From positions 1-7,356 of the forward strand of contig JAQXFF010000158.1 of NCBI GenBank assembly GCA_029250425.1: 7,356 nucleotides of DNA, written 5' to 3'. Origin of the DNA: Candidatus Thalassarchaeaceae archaeon. GTDB lineage: Archaea > Thermoplasmatota > Poseidoniia > Poseidoniales > Thalassarchaeaceae. A model generated the notes under the pieces. It was not told where the DNA came from. It searched no databases and saw only the letters and a program-made list of their open reading frames with translations. The translations under genes were made by a program, and so were the position numbers. This document shows positions 1 to 6,463 of the stretch, piece by piece. Every line of letters begins with the position of its first letter. The first letter of the stretch is position 1.

Positions 1-2
1 CA

Positions 3-923
3 CCAGGAATCGTTGAATCAACTCCTTCGTCCTTGCGATTACAGGTGGATGGGGATGCACCCACTCTCATCAGTTTCGAACCGACCTTCATTCCTGCCAA
101 TGCGACTGAAATCATTCTTCAGTTCAGTTTGCAAGACATCGGTGCAGGATTGTCCAATGAATCGTGGCCAATGACATGTCAGATCATGCGTGGCTTCACA
201 TCGATTGGTGAACCTTTGCAATCCACAGCGGTGCAAACCGTTGCGGGCCAAGTCTCCCGATATCAGGCCAATCTATCCTTCCAACCCATGGTTGCAGACG
301 ACAAATTGGATTGTTGGATTGATGCCACTGACCTGACTGGAAACCCCCTCACAGGGCTCGGCTCGACCTCGACTTGGCCACTCCGGGTTCCAATCCTTGA
401 GGTGCGCCCGGACATTGTGGCAACCCATGTTCTCCTAGAGCCTACGAATCCACAATTTGGCATGGATACGACCGTCACAATCACATTGGAAAATCATGGT
501 AATCAGACCACCGAACCCTTCTTTGTCACTCTTGAGGCACTGGGTGAGGAAGTAGGTCGTGTTGAAGCACGCTTCCTTTCAGGCCAACCATCAACTACAA
601 TTTCTGTCCTCTGGAAGCCAGATTGGGATGGTGAACTCGATCTTCATATTCATGTCGATGCAGAGAACTCAATCGATGAAATCAATGAGAACAACACGTT
701 GACACTCACTCTTGAAATTCAACCCACTCCCGAAGAAGGCTTCTTCTCACTCAACGTGATTGGCGGCATCGCTCTATTGCTGATGTTCGGAATGGCCATG
801 TTCGCTCTCGCAGTGATGTTCCTCCGTGGGAGTCGATATGAGGACGATGATTGGGAAGATGAGGATGAATTCGATGAAAGAGCAGCAATTGTCGAAGAAG
901 ATATCATCGAAAAAGCCGTTTGA
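3..923 (+). CDS. C-terminal part of a CARDB-type cell-surface protein, membrane anchored (5' partial)
   Basis: The frame is open from the left edge (first full codon at base 3), so the true start lies outside the window. The TTG at 33 is in frame but need not be a start. About 306 residues are visible. Residues 11-130 form a beta-rich, Ig-like extracellular segment with two cysteines (near 59 and 104) placed to form a disulfide. Residues 131-240 read as a CARDB domain (PDIVATHVLLEP at its start, ENSIDEINENNTLTL near its end), a fold seen in archaeal and bacterial surface adhesion proteins. One hydrophobic helix (about 247-274) is followed by RGSR and then a tail in which about 15 of the last 32 residues are Asp or Glu. 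This implies most of the protein lies outside the cell and the acidic tail inside. Tandem TGA stops end it 10 bases before the tRNA 3' end, in convergent orientation. The ligand is unknown. Confidence 0.85.
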   Translation, partial: PGIVESTPSSLRLQVDGDAPTLISFEPTFIPANATEIILQFSLQDIGAGLSNESWPMTCQIMRGFTSIGEPLQSTAVQTVAGQVSRYQANLSFQPMVADDKLDCWIDATDLTGNPLTGLGSTSTWPLRVPILEVRPDIVATHVLLEPTNPQFGMDTTVTITLENHGNQTTEPFFVTLEALGEEVGRVEARFLSGQPSTTISVLWKPDWDGELDLHIHVDAENSIDEINENNTLTLTLEIQPTPEEGFFSLNVIGGIALLLMFGMAMFALAVMFLRGSRYEDDDWEDEDEFDERAAIVEEDIIEKAV

Positions 924-933
924 TGAATGCAAA

Positions 934-1006
934 TGGACCCGGCCAGATTTGAACTGGCGATCTTCGCCATGTGAAGGCGACGTCAAAACCCCTAGACCAC
1001 GAGTCC
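934..1006 (-). tRNA. tRNA-Val, anticodon CAC
   Basis: I folded this by hand on the minus strand. The acceptor stem GGACTCG (1006-1000) pairs with CGGGTCC (941-935), with one G-U pair. The D arm has GTC/GAC as its core. The anticodon stem TCGCC/GGCGA (980-976 and 968-964) closes the loop TTCACAT, giving anticodon CAC at 973-971, which reads valine GTG codons. The variable loop is AGATC. The T arm is GCCAG-TTCAAAT-CTGGC (958-942) and the discriminator base is A934. The length is 73 bases with no intron. No CCA is encoded, since TTT follows, so CCA must be added by the nucleotidyltransferase, as is common in archaea. Mild oddities are a U-U apposition at 13-22 and U rather than A at position 21. 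A TTTTT run 20 bases past the 3' end (914-910), inside the neighbouring CDS, could end transcription. Confidence 0.93.
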
Positions 1007-1007
1007 G

Positions 1008-1019
1008 ATGGCCCGGCCA
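1008..1019 (-). repeat. Partial copy of the tRNA-Val 3' end just upstream of the tRNA
   Basis: On the minus strand TGGCCGGGCCAT (1019-1008) nearly matches TGGCCGGGTCCAT (945-933), which spans the T-stem/acceptor end of the tRNA. The first eight bases are identical and the rest differ by one substitution and one single-base indel. It ends two bases before the tRNA 5' end. It could be a relic of recombination at the tRNA or chance in a GC-rich patch. Confidence 0.4.
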
Positions 1020-1065
1020 CCCACGAACCCCGCTTAACGCTGACGCACATTGAGGGGTTGTGGGT
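1019..1065. repeat. Strong 12-bp inverted repeat (hairpin) in the divergent region
   Basis: ACCCACGAACCCC (1019-1031) pairs with GGGGTTGTGGGT (1054-1065): 12 base pairs, interrupted only by bulged G1025, around a 22-base loop. The right arm runs straight into TTTT (1065-1068). Read rightward this is a GC-rich stem followed by a U run, the form of an intrinsic terminator for read-through from the upstream surface-protein gene. The loop contains the candidate tRNA box A. It could instead be an operator for a dimeric regulator. The pairing is seen in the sequence; the role is inferred. Confidence 0.5.
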
Positions 1066-1089
1066 TTTCATGCATGGAATTGAAGAACT

Positions 1090-1101
1090 GAGTGACACCC
1101 C
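1090..1101 (+). repeat. Shared promoter-region word GAGTGACACCCC, copy 1
   Basis: This word ends 18 bases before the ATG at 1120. An identical 12-mer occurs at 6452-6463 in the other divergent promoter region. It is a candidate common regulatory or promoter element; no known site is recognised. Confidence 0.3.
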
Positions 1102-1119
1102 CGTTGCTTTGGTGGTCCT

Positions 1120-2700
1120 ATGAGCGAGGAAGTCGAAGAGGGCATGTTCACAGCTGTAGGTGACCCCGATAATCCGGACCTTGTGGAGTCTAAAGTTGAG
1201 GTTAAGTCGTCAACTACGGTTGTTGAAGAATGGAAACCATCGCTTCGGTACCGTATCCAACAGAAGACCGGTTGTGATTTCGGTGTTTTTGCAGAAAAAG
1301 ATACATGGTACGCTTTCGTTATCTCTGTTCTCATGTTCTCAGTCATCGCAACTGCTGGCCTTTCCATATTTGAATCGACTTCAGAGAGTTTCGGAACTAG
1401 TGATGATGTCGTTCCGACACCTGATTTCGTCACACCTACTCTCAACCGAACCGTATATGAGTCCAATTTCACCAATGAGAATGGTACACTTCAACTGTCT
1501 GAACTTCGAGGATATACGGTAATTCTCGATTTCATGGCAGTCGCCTGTTCCAATTGCCACTATGTTCAGGAACATTTGGAAGATTCACAGGCCAAATACG
1601 AGGCACTCGAAGGTCCATATCCAGTCGTCATTGTGTCAATCGGTGTTTGGTGGGACAGTGAGAGTTTTGAGGATTTGAATGAAACCTTCGGAAGTGGTGA
1701 TCGAATGATGCCATGGATTGTCGCAGTAGCCGATGGAGACGATGTCATCACCAATGATTCGATTACCAGCATCGTGGCTCATTACTCCGCTCAGGCCATC
1801 CCACTCGCTTTGGTCATTGACCACGAAGGTTACATGATTCACAAAACCAACACAGGTACGCCGAGCGATCAGTGGGAATCTTTCGATGAAGCGGTTGAAC
1901 TCTCAGTGGCTGGTGAAGCCGAATCCTTGAGGGGTGGATTGGCCAAAGTCGACACCTCTGCGCAAGGGATTTTCATTCTTGGATTGATGTTGGGTGTTCT
2001 GGTCTATTTCTCTCCTTGTGCATTCCCCATCCTCCCGTCCTACATCGGATACTACATTTCATTGGGCGCGCGAGAGGATGAGTTGCGGGAAAGCGGGAAA
2101 CTGGATGGCAAGATGCCCGGGCACTTGTCTGTCGGATTCTTGGCAGGGATGGGGATGATTACTTTCTTCCTCGTTCTCGGCATTCTTGTAGTTGGGCTTT
2201 CAGAGGTTTTGCCGATCTCCCTTTACCTGCATAATTTCGCTCTCGCAATCGCAATCTTACTCTTCATCCTGGGCTCATTCATGTTGATGGGAGGGACGGC
2301 TCACTTGCTCGGATGGGTGGATACTCATCTTGTCCAGCGCTTCTCAACCACCGAGATGGATGATCAATTCACGCCCCGACGAAACATGTACTTGTGGGGG
2401 ATCGGATATGCGGCAGGGTCAATCGATTGCACCGCAGCAGCAGTCATCCCATTCGTTGGTTATCTCACCGTCATTGGAGGTTCTGCCATTTACACAGGTC
2501 TGGCAGGAATCATGCTGAGTGTCCTCCTCTTGATGACAATCGTCACTTTCCTCGTAGGTACTGGGCGCGAAGTCTTCCGTCAAGTATTGATGAAGGCGAG
2601 CGGAATGATCAAACTAGTAGGTTCGTGGATGATGATGTTTGCAGGTATTATGCTGACGATTTACCTGACAAACTCTGAATTGACCAATGCGATTCTCTGA
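1120..2700 (+). CDS. Membrane thiol-disulfide exchange protein: thioredoxin-like domain fused to a CcdA/DsbD-type transmembrane domain
   Basis: This 526-residue protein probably carries reducing electrons across the membrane to exported proteins, as CcdA and DsbD do. Residues 1-62 form an acidic, probably cytoplasmic tail with a lone Cys52. A membrane helix spans about 63-84. Residues 100-265 form a TlpA/redoxin-like thioredoxin fold with the active site C143-S-N-C146 and the IP turn at 227-228 that normally holds the cis-proline. Residues 282-517 form a six-helix CcdA-like domain with SPCAFPILPSYIGYY around Cys300 and GSIDCTAAAVIPF around Cys437, the two membrane cysteines expected to cycle between dithiol and disulfide. 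A seven-helix topology puts the thioredoxin domain outside. An in-frame TGA at 1093 makes ATG 1120 the first possible ATG. The gene ends with tandem TGA-TAA stops, 28 bases before the phosphate permease gene. Its substrate could be cytochrome c maturation proteins or disulfide-containing surface proteins. Confidence 0.9.
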   Translation: MSEEVEEGMFTAVGDPDNPDLVESKVEVKSSTTVVEEWKPSLRYRIQQKTGCDFGVFAEKDTWYAFVISVLMFSVIATAGLSIFESTSESFGTSDDVVPTPDFVTPTLNRTVYESNFTNENGTLQLSELRGYTVILDFMAVACSNCHYVQEHLEDSQAKYEALEGPYPVVIVSIGVWWDSESFEDLNETFGSGDRMMPWIVAVADGDDVITNDSITSIVAHYSAQAIPLALVIDHEGYMIHKTNTGTPSDQWESFDEAVELSVAGEAESLRGGLAKVDTSAQGIFILGLMLGVLVYFSPCAFPILPSYIGYYISLGAREDELRESGKLDGKMPGHLSVGFLAGMGMITFFLVLGILVVGLSEVLPISLYLHNFALAIAILLFILGSFMLMGGTAHLLGWVDTHLVQRFSTTEMDDQFTPRRNMYLWGIGYAAGSIDCTAAAVIPFVGYLTVIGGSAIYTGLAGIMLSVLLLMTIVTFLVGTGREVFRQVLMKASGMIKLVGSWMMMFAGIMLTIYLTNSELTNAIL

Positions 2701-2701
2701 T

Positions 2702-2730
2702 AAACTGAATTCCCCCCCCTCAAACTGAAT
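2702..2730. repeat. Direct repeat AAACTGAAT flanking a C8 tract, overlapping the permease start codon
   Basis: AAACTGAAT occurs at 2702-2710 and 2722-2730, around eight consecutive C (2712-2719). The second copy overlaps the ATG at 2729. The short gap between the two genes consists almost wholly of this element, and it lacks a recognisable Shine-Dalgarno sequence. Its function is unknown. Confidence 0.45.
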
Positions 2731-4825
2731 GTTAGACCTCATTCTCGTTCTTGCAATTCTAATTGCTGCTTACATGGCGTGGAATATCGGCGCCAATGAC
2801 GTTGCAAATGCCATGGGCACGAGCGTGGGTTCAGGGGCCCTCACCTTGCGTCGTGCGATTATCGTTGCAGCCGTTTTTGAATTCCTTGGTGCCGTGCTTT
2901 TCGGTAGTCACGTAACAGATACAATCCGTAAGGGTGTTCTCGATTTTGGGGATGAAGAAACTCTCGCGGAATATTCTCAAGAATTGATGTATGGGTTCAT
3001 GGCCGCCCTTCTTGCAGCTGCAATTTGGTTGACAGTTGCCACCCGGTGGGGTTTGCCAGTCTCGACAACTCATTCCATTGTCGGCGGTGTCATAGGCATG
3101 GGTCTTTTCATTTATCCGAGTGCAGTACAATGGAACGTAGTCGGAACGATTGCCATTTCTTGGGTCGCCTCACCACTTCTTGGTGCGATTCTTGCCTTCC
3201 TGTCATTCTGGGTAATCAAGAAAGTCATCATGGAGGATGACAATCCGGTAGAGAGGACTCGCAGTGTGGCTCCGATCTTGGCCCTCCCCACATTCTTTGT
3301 TCTTGGTTTAGCCTTACAATTCAAAGGGCTAAAGGGGTTTTACAGTAACCTCGATTCTTCAGGTTATATCAGCAAAGAAAATTGGCTCCCAGCCAAGGAA
3401 GGGGTAACATTCAATCCTCTCGTGGAAGGGGCTTGGATTCCAGTAAATGCTCTTTTGGTTGCTTTAGCGATTGGCTCTCTTGCGAGTTTGGTCCTGTATT
3501 TTGTTCTTCGAAAATATGAATTCAAAGAAGAAGGGTATGCAGGTGTTGAGCGTGTATTCATCTGGCTTCAAATCATCACCGCATGTTACGTAGCCTTTGC
3601 ACACGGAGCAAACGATGTTGCCAACGCCATTGGTCCTATGGCTGCGATTTACCAAATTGCAACTGATGGATACATTGCTGCAGAAGCAACAGTTCCAATC
3701 GGCCTATTGCTTCTAGGTGGTGCCGGAATCACCGTTGGTGTTGCCACTTGGGGTTACAAGGTAATGGATACAATTGGGAAGAAAATCACCCACATTACCC
3801 CCTCGCGTGGATTCGCTGCTGAATTTGGTGCAGCGACAACGGTCCTCATTTTCTCGATGCCTTTCCTTGCCGTTCCAATCTCTACAACACACACATTGGT
3901 TGGTGCAGTAGTGGGGGTTGGTCTTGCGGGTGGTGCCTCTGCTGTCGATTTCCGTGTCTTCGCAAAGATTGCAGCCTCCTGGGTTGCAAGTTTACCAGTC
4001 GCGGGCACAGGTGCAGTCATTTTCTATGTGCTCTTTGGAATGAATCCGACCAACGTCCTGATTGTATCCGTCATTTCAGTTGGCATGGTCATCTACGTAA
4101 TGACTCGTGAGCAGCCTGAAGTTGTGGATACATCTGTTCCTATTGTAGTCTCTGAGATGCCAATGGGTGATCGCGATTCTAATGCCGCTAAATCCGTATT
4201 CCAAGTATTCCATGAACATGCAACTGCTGTTGAAAATACAGTTAATCACATGCTTCAGGCAGTCAACGACGCAGTGTCTGACAACGACCCAACGGCTTCA
4301 ATCAAAGCAACTCAGGAAGCCGAATTGGCAGCTGATGGAATCAAGGCTGAAATCCGCGAAATGTTGGGTGCTGGTGTCCGCCTTCCAGTGAACAAAACCG
4401 CATTCCTTCACATGGTTGCACGTCAGGATCGAATTGCAGATTATGCACAGAATGTTGCTGAACAACTTTCTTTCCGCCCATTGTACGAAAATAAAGAGGC
4501 GCGCAAGCGTTTGTTAGTCTTGGCTGAGACCGTATCTGAAACTGCGGCTAAGTACGAAGATACTGTAGAGGTTTTGCATGACTATGCAATTTCTGGATTT
4601 GCAAAGAAGAAGAGCGGAGCCCTCCGTGAATTGATTCGAGAAGTCAATTTACTTGAACACCAAGCAGACGAAGTGGAAGTTTCTGCAGCATCTCATGTAT
4701 TCAGTGAAGGCGATGATAATCCCCTTGCAGCCATGCACATGTACCGTGTTCTACAGCGCCTAGACGATGTTGCGAATGCTTGTGAGAAAGCAGCCAATGC
4801 GTTCCTTCCACTGGCCTACAATTGA
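2729..4825 (+). CDS. pit: PiT-family inorganic phosphate permease fused to a C-terminal PhoU-like (DUF47) domain
   Basis: This 698-residue membrane protein should import inorganic phosphate, coupled to Na+ or H+ as in the PiT/PHO4 family. The family's internal duplication is clear: GANDVANAMG at 21-30 and GANDVANAIG at 293-302, with PVSTTHSIVG at 110-119 and PISTTHTLVG at 383-392. I count about twelve hydrophobic segments between residues 4 and 458. After a hydrophilic linker, residues about 480-698 are helical and charged and read as a DUF47/PhoU-like domain (for example DRIADYAQNVAEQL and LLEHQADEVE). Such proteins are usually encoded beside pit as separate polypeptides and are thought to regulate transport or signal phosphate status. 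The permease part has normal family length, so the extra length is the fused domain. It lies 28 bases after the Trx-CcdA gene, so co-transcription is likely, though no functional link is obvious. Cation choice cannot be read from the sequence. Confidence 0.93.
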   Translation: MLDLILVLAILIAAYMAWNIGANDVANAMGTSVGSGALTLRRAIIVAAVFEFLGAVLFGSHVTDTIRKGVLDFGDEETLAEYSQELMYGFMAALLAAAIWLTVATRWGLPVSTTHSIVGGVIGMGLFIYPSAVQWNVVGTIAISWVASPLLGAILAFLSFWVIKKVIMEDDNPVERTRSVAPILALPTFFVLGLALQFKGLKGFYSNLDSSGYISKENWLPAKEGVTFNPLVEGAWIPVNALLVALAIGSLASLVLYFVLRKYEFKEEGYAGVERVFIWLQIITACYVAFAHGANDVANAIGPMAAIYQIATDGYIAAEATVPIGLLLLGGAGITVGVATWGYKVMDTIGKKITHITPSRGFAAEFGAATTVLIFSMPFLAVPISTTHTLVGAVVGVGLAGGASAVDFRVFAKIAASWVASLPVAGTGAVIFYVLFGMNPTNVLIVSVISVGMVIYVMTREQPEVVDTSVPIVVSEMPMGDRDSNAAKSVFQVFHEHATAVENTVNHMLQAVNDAVSDNDPTASIKATQEAELAADGIKAEIREMLGAGVRLPVNKTAFLHMVARQDRIADYAQNVAEQLSFRPLYENKEARKRLLVLAETVSETAAKYEDTVEVLHDYAISGFAKKKSGALRELIREVNLLEHQADEVEVSAASHVFSEGDDNPLAAMHMYRVLQRLDDVANACEKAANAFLPLAYN

Positions 4826-4852
4826 GTACAAGTGAAAACTTACTGGCCAGTG
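4809..4852. terminator. Possible bidirectional terminator hairpin at the convergent pit/tyrS junction
   Basis: CACTGGCC (4809-4816) is exactly complementary to GGCCAGTG (4845-4852). Inside the loop, AAGT-GAAA-ACTT (4830-4841) can form a small stem with a GAAA tetraloop. The structure spans both stop codons and the 14-base gap. No long T run follows on either strand. An 8-bp inverted repeat with a loop this size is expected by chance a few times in 7 kb, so only its position makes it notable. Confidence 0.3.
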
Positions 4853-5907
4853 ATTTCATTCACTGATTCTAGTAATTGTGGATTGGATTCGAAGTGAGAA
4901 CGCAATGAATCCAATCCGGCTGAGATCGCATCAGCCACAGCAAACTTGGCATCCAATGGGTGAACCGTTCCATCCTGAACTGAAGCGATGAATCCTTCGA
5001 GATTGTCGTAAGTGCTGGGTTCACCATATTCAGGATTGGGTGTGACTGTGATTTGACCCTGCTCTGGGAGGATGATGTGCTCAAGTAGTTCGTAGATTGG
5101 ACTGTCGTCCTTCTCTACATCCAGGTAGGCCTTACGCATCTTCTTGCGCAACTTCTCAGGAGTATCATGCAATAGAATCGCTCCTGATGGATCTGACTTG
5201 CTCATTTTGTGATCAAATGAATCCATACGTGAACCAGCACTCTTGAGTCCTGAGATGATTGGAGTGTGGATACAAGTTGCTTTTGTCCAGCCCCAGTGAT
5301 CGGCTACTTCCCGCATGTACATATGCGCCTTACGTTGATCCATGCCTCCGATGGCCAAATCGATATCCATCTCAAAGATGTCTGCCGCCTGCATGGCTGG
5401 ATAGAAAAATTTGGAGAGATCCCCATCACCACTTGCTTCGTCACGGCCCATGATGCTGAATGTACGTCGCGCACGTGCAAGACTCATATTCTTGGAGCAA
5501 CGCAGTACACGAGCCCAATATTCGCCATCATCCATAATCTCTGATGCATAAGCGAATCGAAGTTGTCCAGGTCCATCTCCTTCTTCAGGGTGATCTAATA
5601 GGGAACGAAATACTTCTTCCATATACTTCGCAGTCGTCCGAATTTTGTCCATGTCTCCGCCAAATTTGTCATTGACCCAGGCATGCCAATCCGCTAAGAA
5701 AATGAGGATGTTAACATCTGCATCCAACATTCTCCTTAGGTTGGTTGCCAAGACTTTCCATCCGACATGAGCTTTACCACTCGGTTCAAATCCGACGTAG
5801 GCACGAATGGTCCCCCCGTCTTCGATTCGGGCGATGAGATGCTCGACTCCCACGACTTCCTGGGCAGCGCCTGTAATCAGACTTAGTCGGGTTTCTGAAT
5901 CCATCAT
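4840..5907 (-). CDS. tyrS: Tyrosyl-tRNA synthetase, archaeal type
   Basis: This class I aminoacyl-tRNA synthetase charges tRNA-Tyr with tyrosine in the cytoplasm. Its 355 residues carry the archaeal/eukaryal-type signatures. AYVGFEPSG is at 36-44, with Tyr37 matching the tyrosine-binding Tyr32 of the Methanocaldococcus jannaschii enzyme. The HIGH-equivalent HVGW is at 47-50. YPAMQAAD is at 169-176, with Tyr169, Gln173 and Asp176 in the substrate-binding positions. GGMDQRKAH is at 187-195 and KMSKSDPSGAI at 234-244. There is no bacterial-type S4 domain at the C terminus. Compared with the M. jannaschii enzyme, an acidic Gly/Glu-rich loop (about 105-114) is extra. The first two codons are both ATG; I took the outer one, with AGGCGAT upstream as a possible weak Shine-Dalgarno sequence. 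It lies 22 bases after the small gene upstream and is probably translated from the same mRNA. The last His of HIGH is Trp here; this position varies in the family (human has HVAY), so activity is still expected. Confidence 0.95.
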   Translation of the reverse strand: MMDSETRLSLITGAAQEVVGVEHLIARIEDGGTIRAYVGFEPSGKAHVGWKVLATNLRRMLDADVNILIFLADWHAWVNDKFGGDMDKIRTTAKYMEEVFRSLLDHPEEGDGPGQLRFAYASEIMDDGEYWARVLRCSKNMSLARARRTFSIMGRDEASGDGDLSKFFYPAMQAADIFEMDIDLAIGGMDQRKAHMYMREVADHWGWTKATCIHTPIISGLKSAGSRMDSFDHKMSKSDPSGAILLHDTPEKLRKKMRKAYLDVEKDDSPIYELLEHIILPEQGQITVTPNPEYGEPSTYDNLEGFIASVQDGTVHPLDAKFAVADAISAGLDSLRSHFESNPQLLESVNEITGQ

Positions 5908-5929
5908 AATCGCCTATGAATATCGAACT

Positions 5930-6442
5930 TCAGCCAAGTAACTTTCCAAGTTTCTCAGCGCGTCCTGCAGCCTTTGTATTGTCGCCAGCGTCTAGTGCTG
6001 CTTGAATTTCCTCAATCATGGCTTCTGCTTCTGCTTTCTTTTCATCTGAAAGATTGGTTGCCATTTCCATGAATTTCTGGGCTTGGGTGATTCCAGATTT
6101 AGCCTTGGATGCCTTCTTGGCAAATTCCTTGGCTTTGTCGCCACGTTGTTTTGGTGAATATCCAGTGGCTTCATCTAAGAATGCAGACCACCGCTTGCGA
6201 CTATCCATTGCAATTTCCATGGCGTCAGGATCATCAAAATCCGGGCGTTCTTGTTGAACGTCTACCACCAATTTCCCATTAGAATTGTATTCAGCAGCGA
6301 TATTTCGCATAATTCCGTGACTTCCTGTAAAGGTGTCACCAGTGCCATCCACAGTGTCAAAATGCTTTCCAGCCAATCCGGCCAGTCCGCCTTCCGTTGC
6401 CAATTTCTTGACCAATCCTCGCTTCACCTCAAAGGTCTCCAT
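5930..6442 (-). CDS. Small DUF5611-like archaeal protein with a charged helical C-terminal tail
   Basis: This 170-residue cytoplasmic protein has unknown function. Residues 1-105 have an alpha/beta character. FEVKRG near the N terminus and the later SRKRWSAFLDEATGYSPKQR block (81-100) resemble, from memory, the short archaeal family DUF5611, whose members begin with a KFKRG-like stretch and contain a FL-E-TGYT-K-R element. Residues 101-170 are rich in Lys, Ala and Glu and should form helices (KEFAKKASKAKSG, then SDEKKAEAEAMIEEIQAAL). There is no signal peptide or membrane segment. I start it at ATG 6442 because GGAGGT lies three bases upstream. A GTG at 6460 would add six residues but would bury that ribosome site. 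It is the first gene of a probable two-gene operon with tyrS, 22 bases away, which hints weakly at a translation- or RNA-related role. The family match needs a profile search. Confidence 0.85.
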   Translation of the reverse strand: METFEVKRGLVKKLATEGGLAGLAGKHFDTVDGTGDTFTGSHGIMRNIAAEYNSNGKLVVDVQQERPDFDDPDAMEIAMDSRKRWSAFLDEATGYSPKQRGDKAKEFAKKASKAKSGITQAQKFMEMATNLSDEKKAEAEAMIEEIQAALDAGDNTKAAGRAEKLGKLLG

Positions 6443-6445
6443 GTT

Positions 6446-6451
6446 ACCTCC
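6446..6451 (-). promoter_or_regulatory. Shine-Dalgarno site GGAGGT for the DUF5611-like gene
   Basis: GGAGGT is followed by AAC and then ATG (6442-6440). It is the only strong Shine-Dalgarno match seen at a gene start in this window, and it decides the ATG over the upstream GTG at 6460. Confidence 0.7.
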
Positions 6452-6463
6452 GAGTGACACCCC
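6452..6463 (+). repeat. Shared promoter-region word GAGTGACACCCC, copy 2
   Basis: Identical to 1090-1101. Here it lies just upstream of the GGAGGT site of the leftward gene. GACACCCC within it can also pair with GGGGTTGTC (6514-6522), with one bulged T. Confidence 0.3.

Larger units (their letters stand above)
1007..1119. promoter_or_regulatory. Divergent intergenic region between tRNA-Val and the Trx-CcdA gene
   Basis: These 113 bases separate the tRNA (leftward) from the CDS at 1120 (rightward), so they should contain both promoters. On the minus strand, CGTTAAGC (around 1033-1039) lies about 28 bases upstream of the mature tRNA 5' end, a reasonable place for an archaeal TATA-like box A. 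For the rightward gene no clear box A is visible. GGTGGT at 1111-1116, three bases before the ATG, resembles a weak Shine-Dalgarno sequence. The region also holds a 12-bp hairpin (1019-1065) and the word GAGTGACACCCC (1090-1101). Promoter assignments are inference. Confidence 0.45.

Noticed and set aside
33..923. Surface-protein gene as complete from TTG 33
   Set aside because: The frame is open to the left edge and no signal peptide follows the TTG, so this is an internal codon of a larger gene.
938..1019. CCCGGCCA direct repeats read as attachment sites of an integrated element
   Set aside because: They enclose only the tRNA itself and no mobile gene is present.
1068..1475. 135-codon open frame on the minus strand over the start of the Trx-CcdA gene
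   Set aside because: It lies antisense to a gene with clear domains and its product resembles no family I recognise.
5930..6460. Longer version of the DUF5611-like gene from GTG 6460
   Set aside because: The GGAGGT site lies inside this extension and points to ATG 6442.
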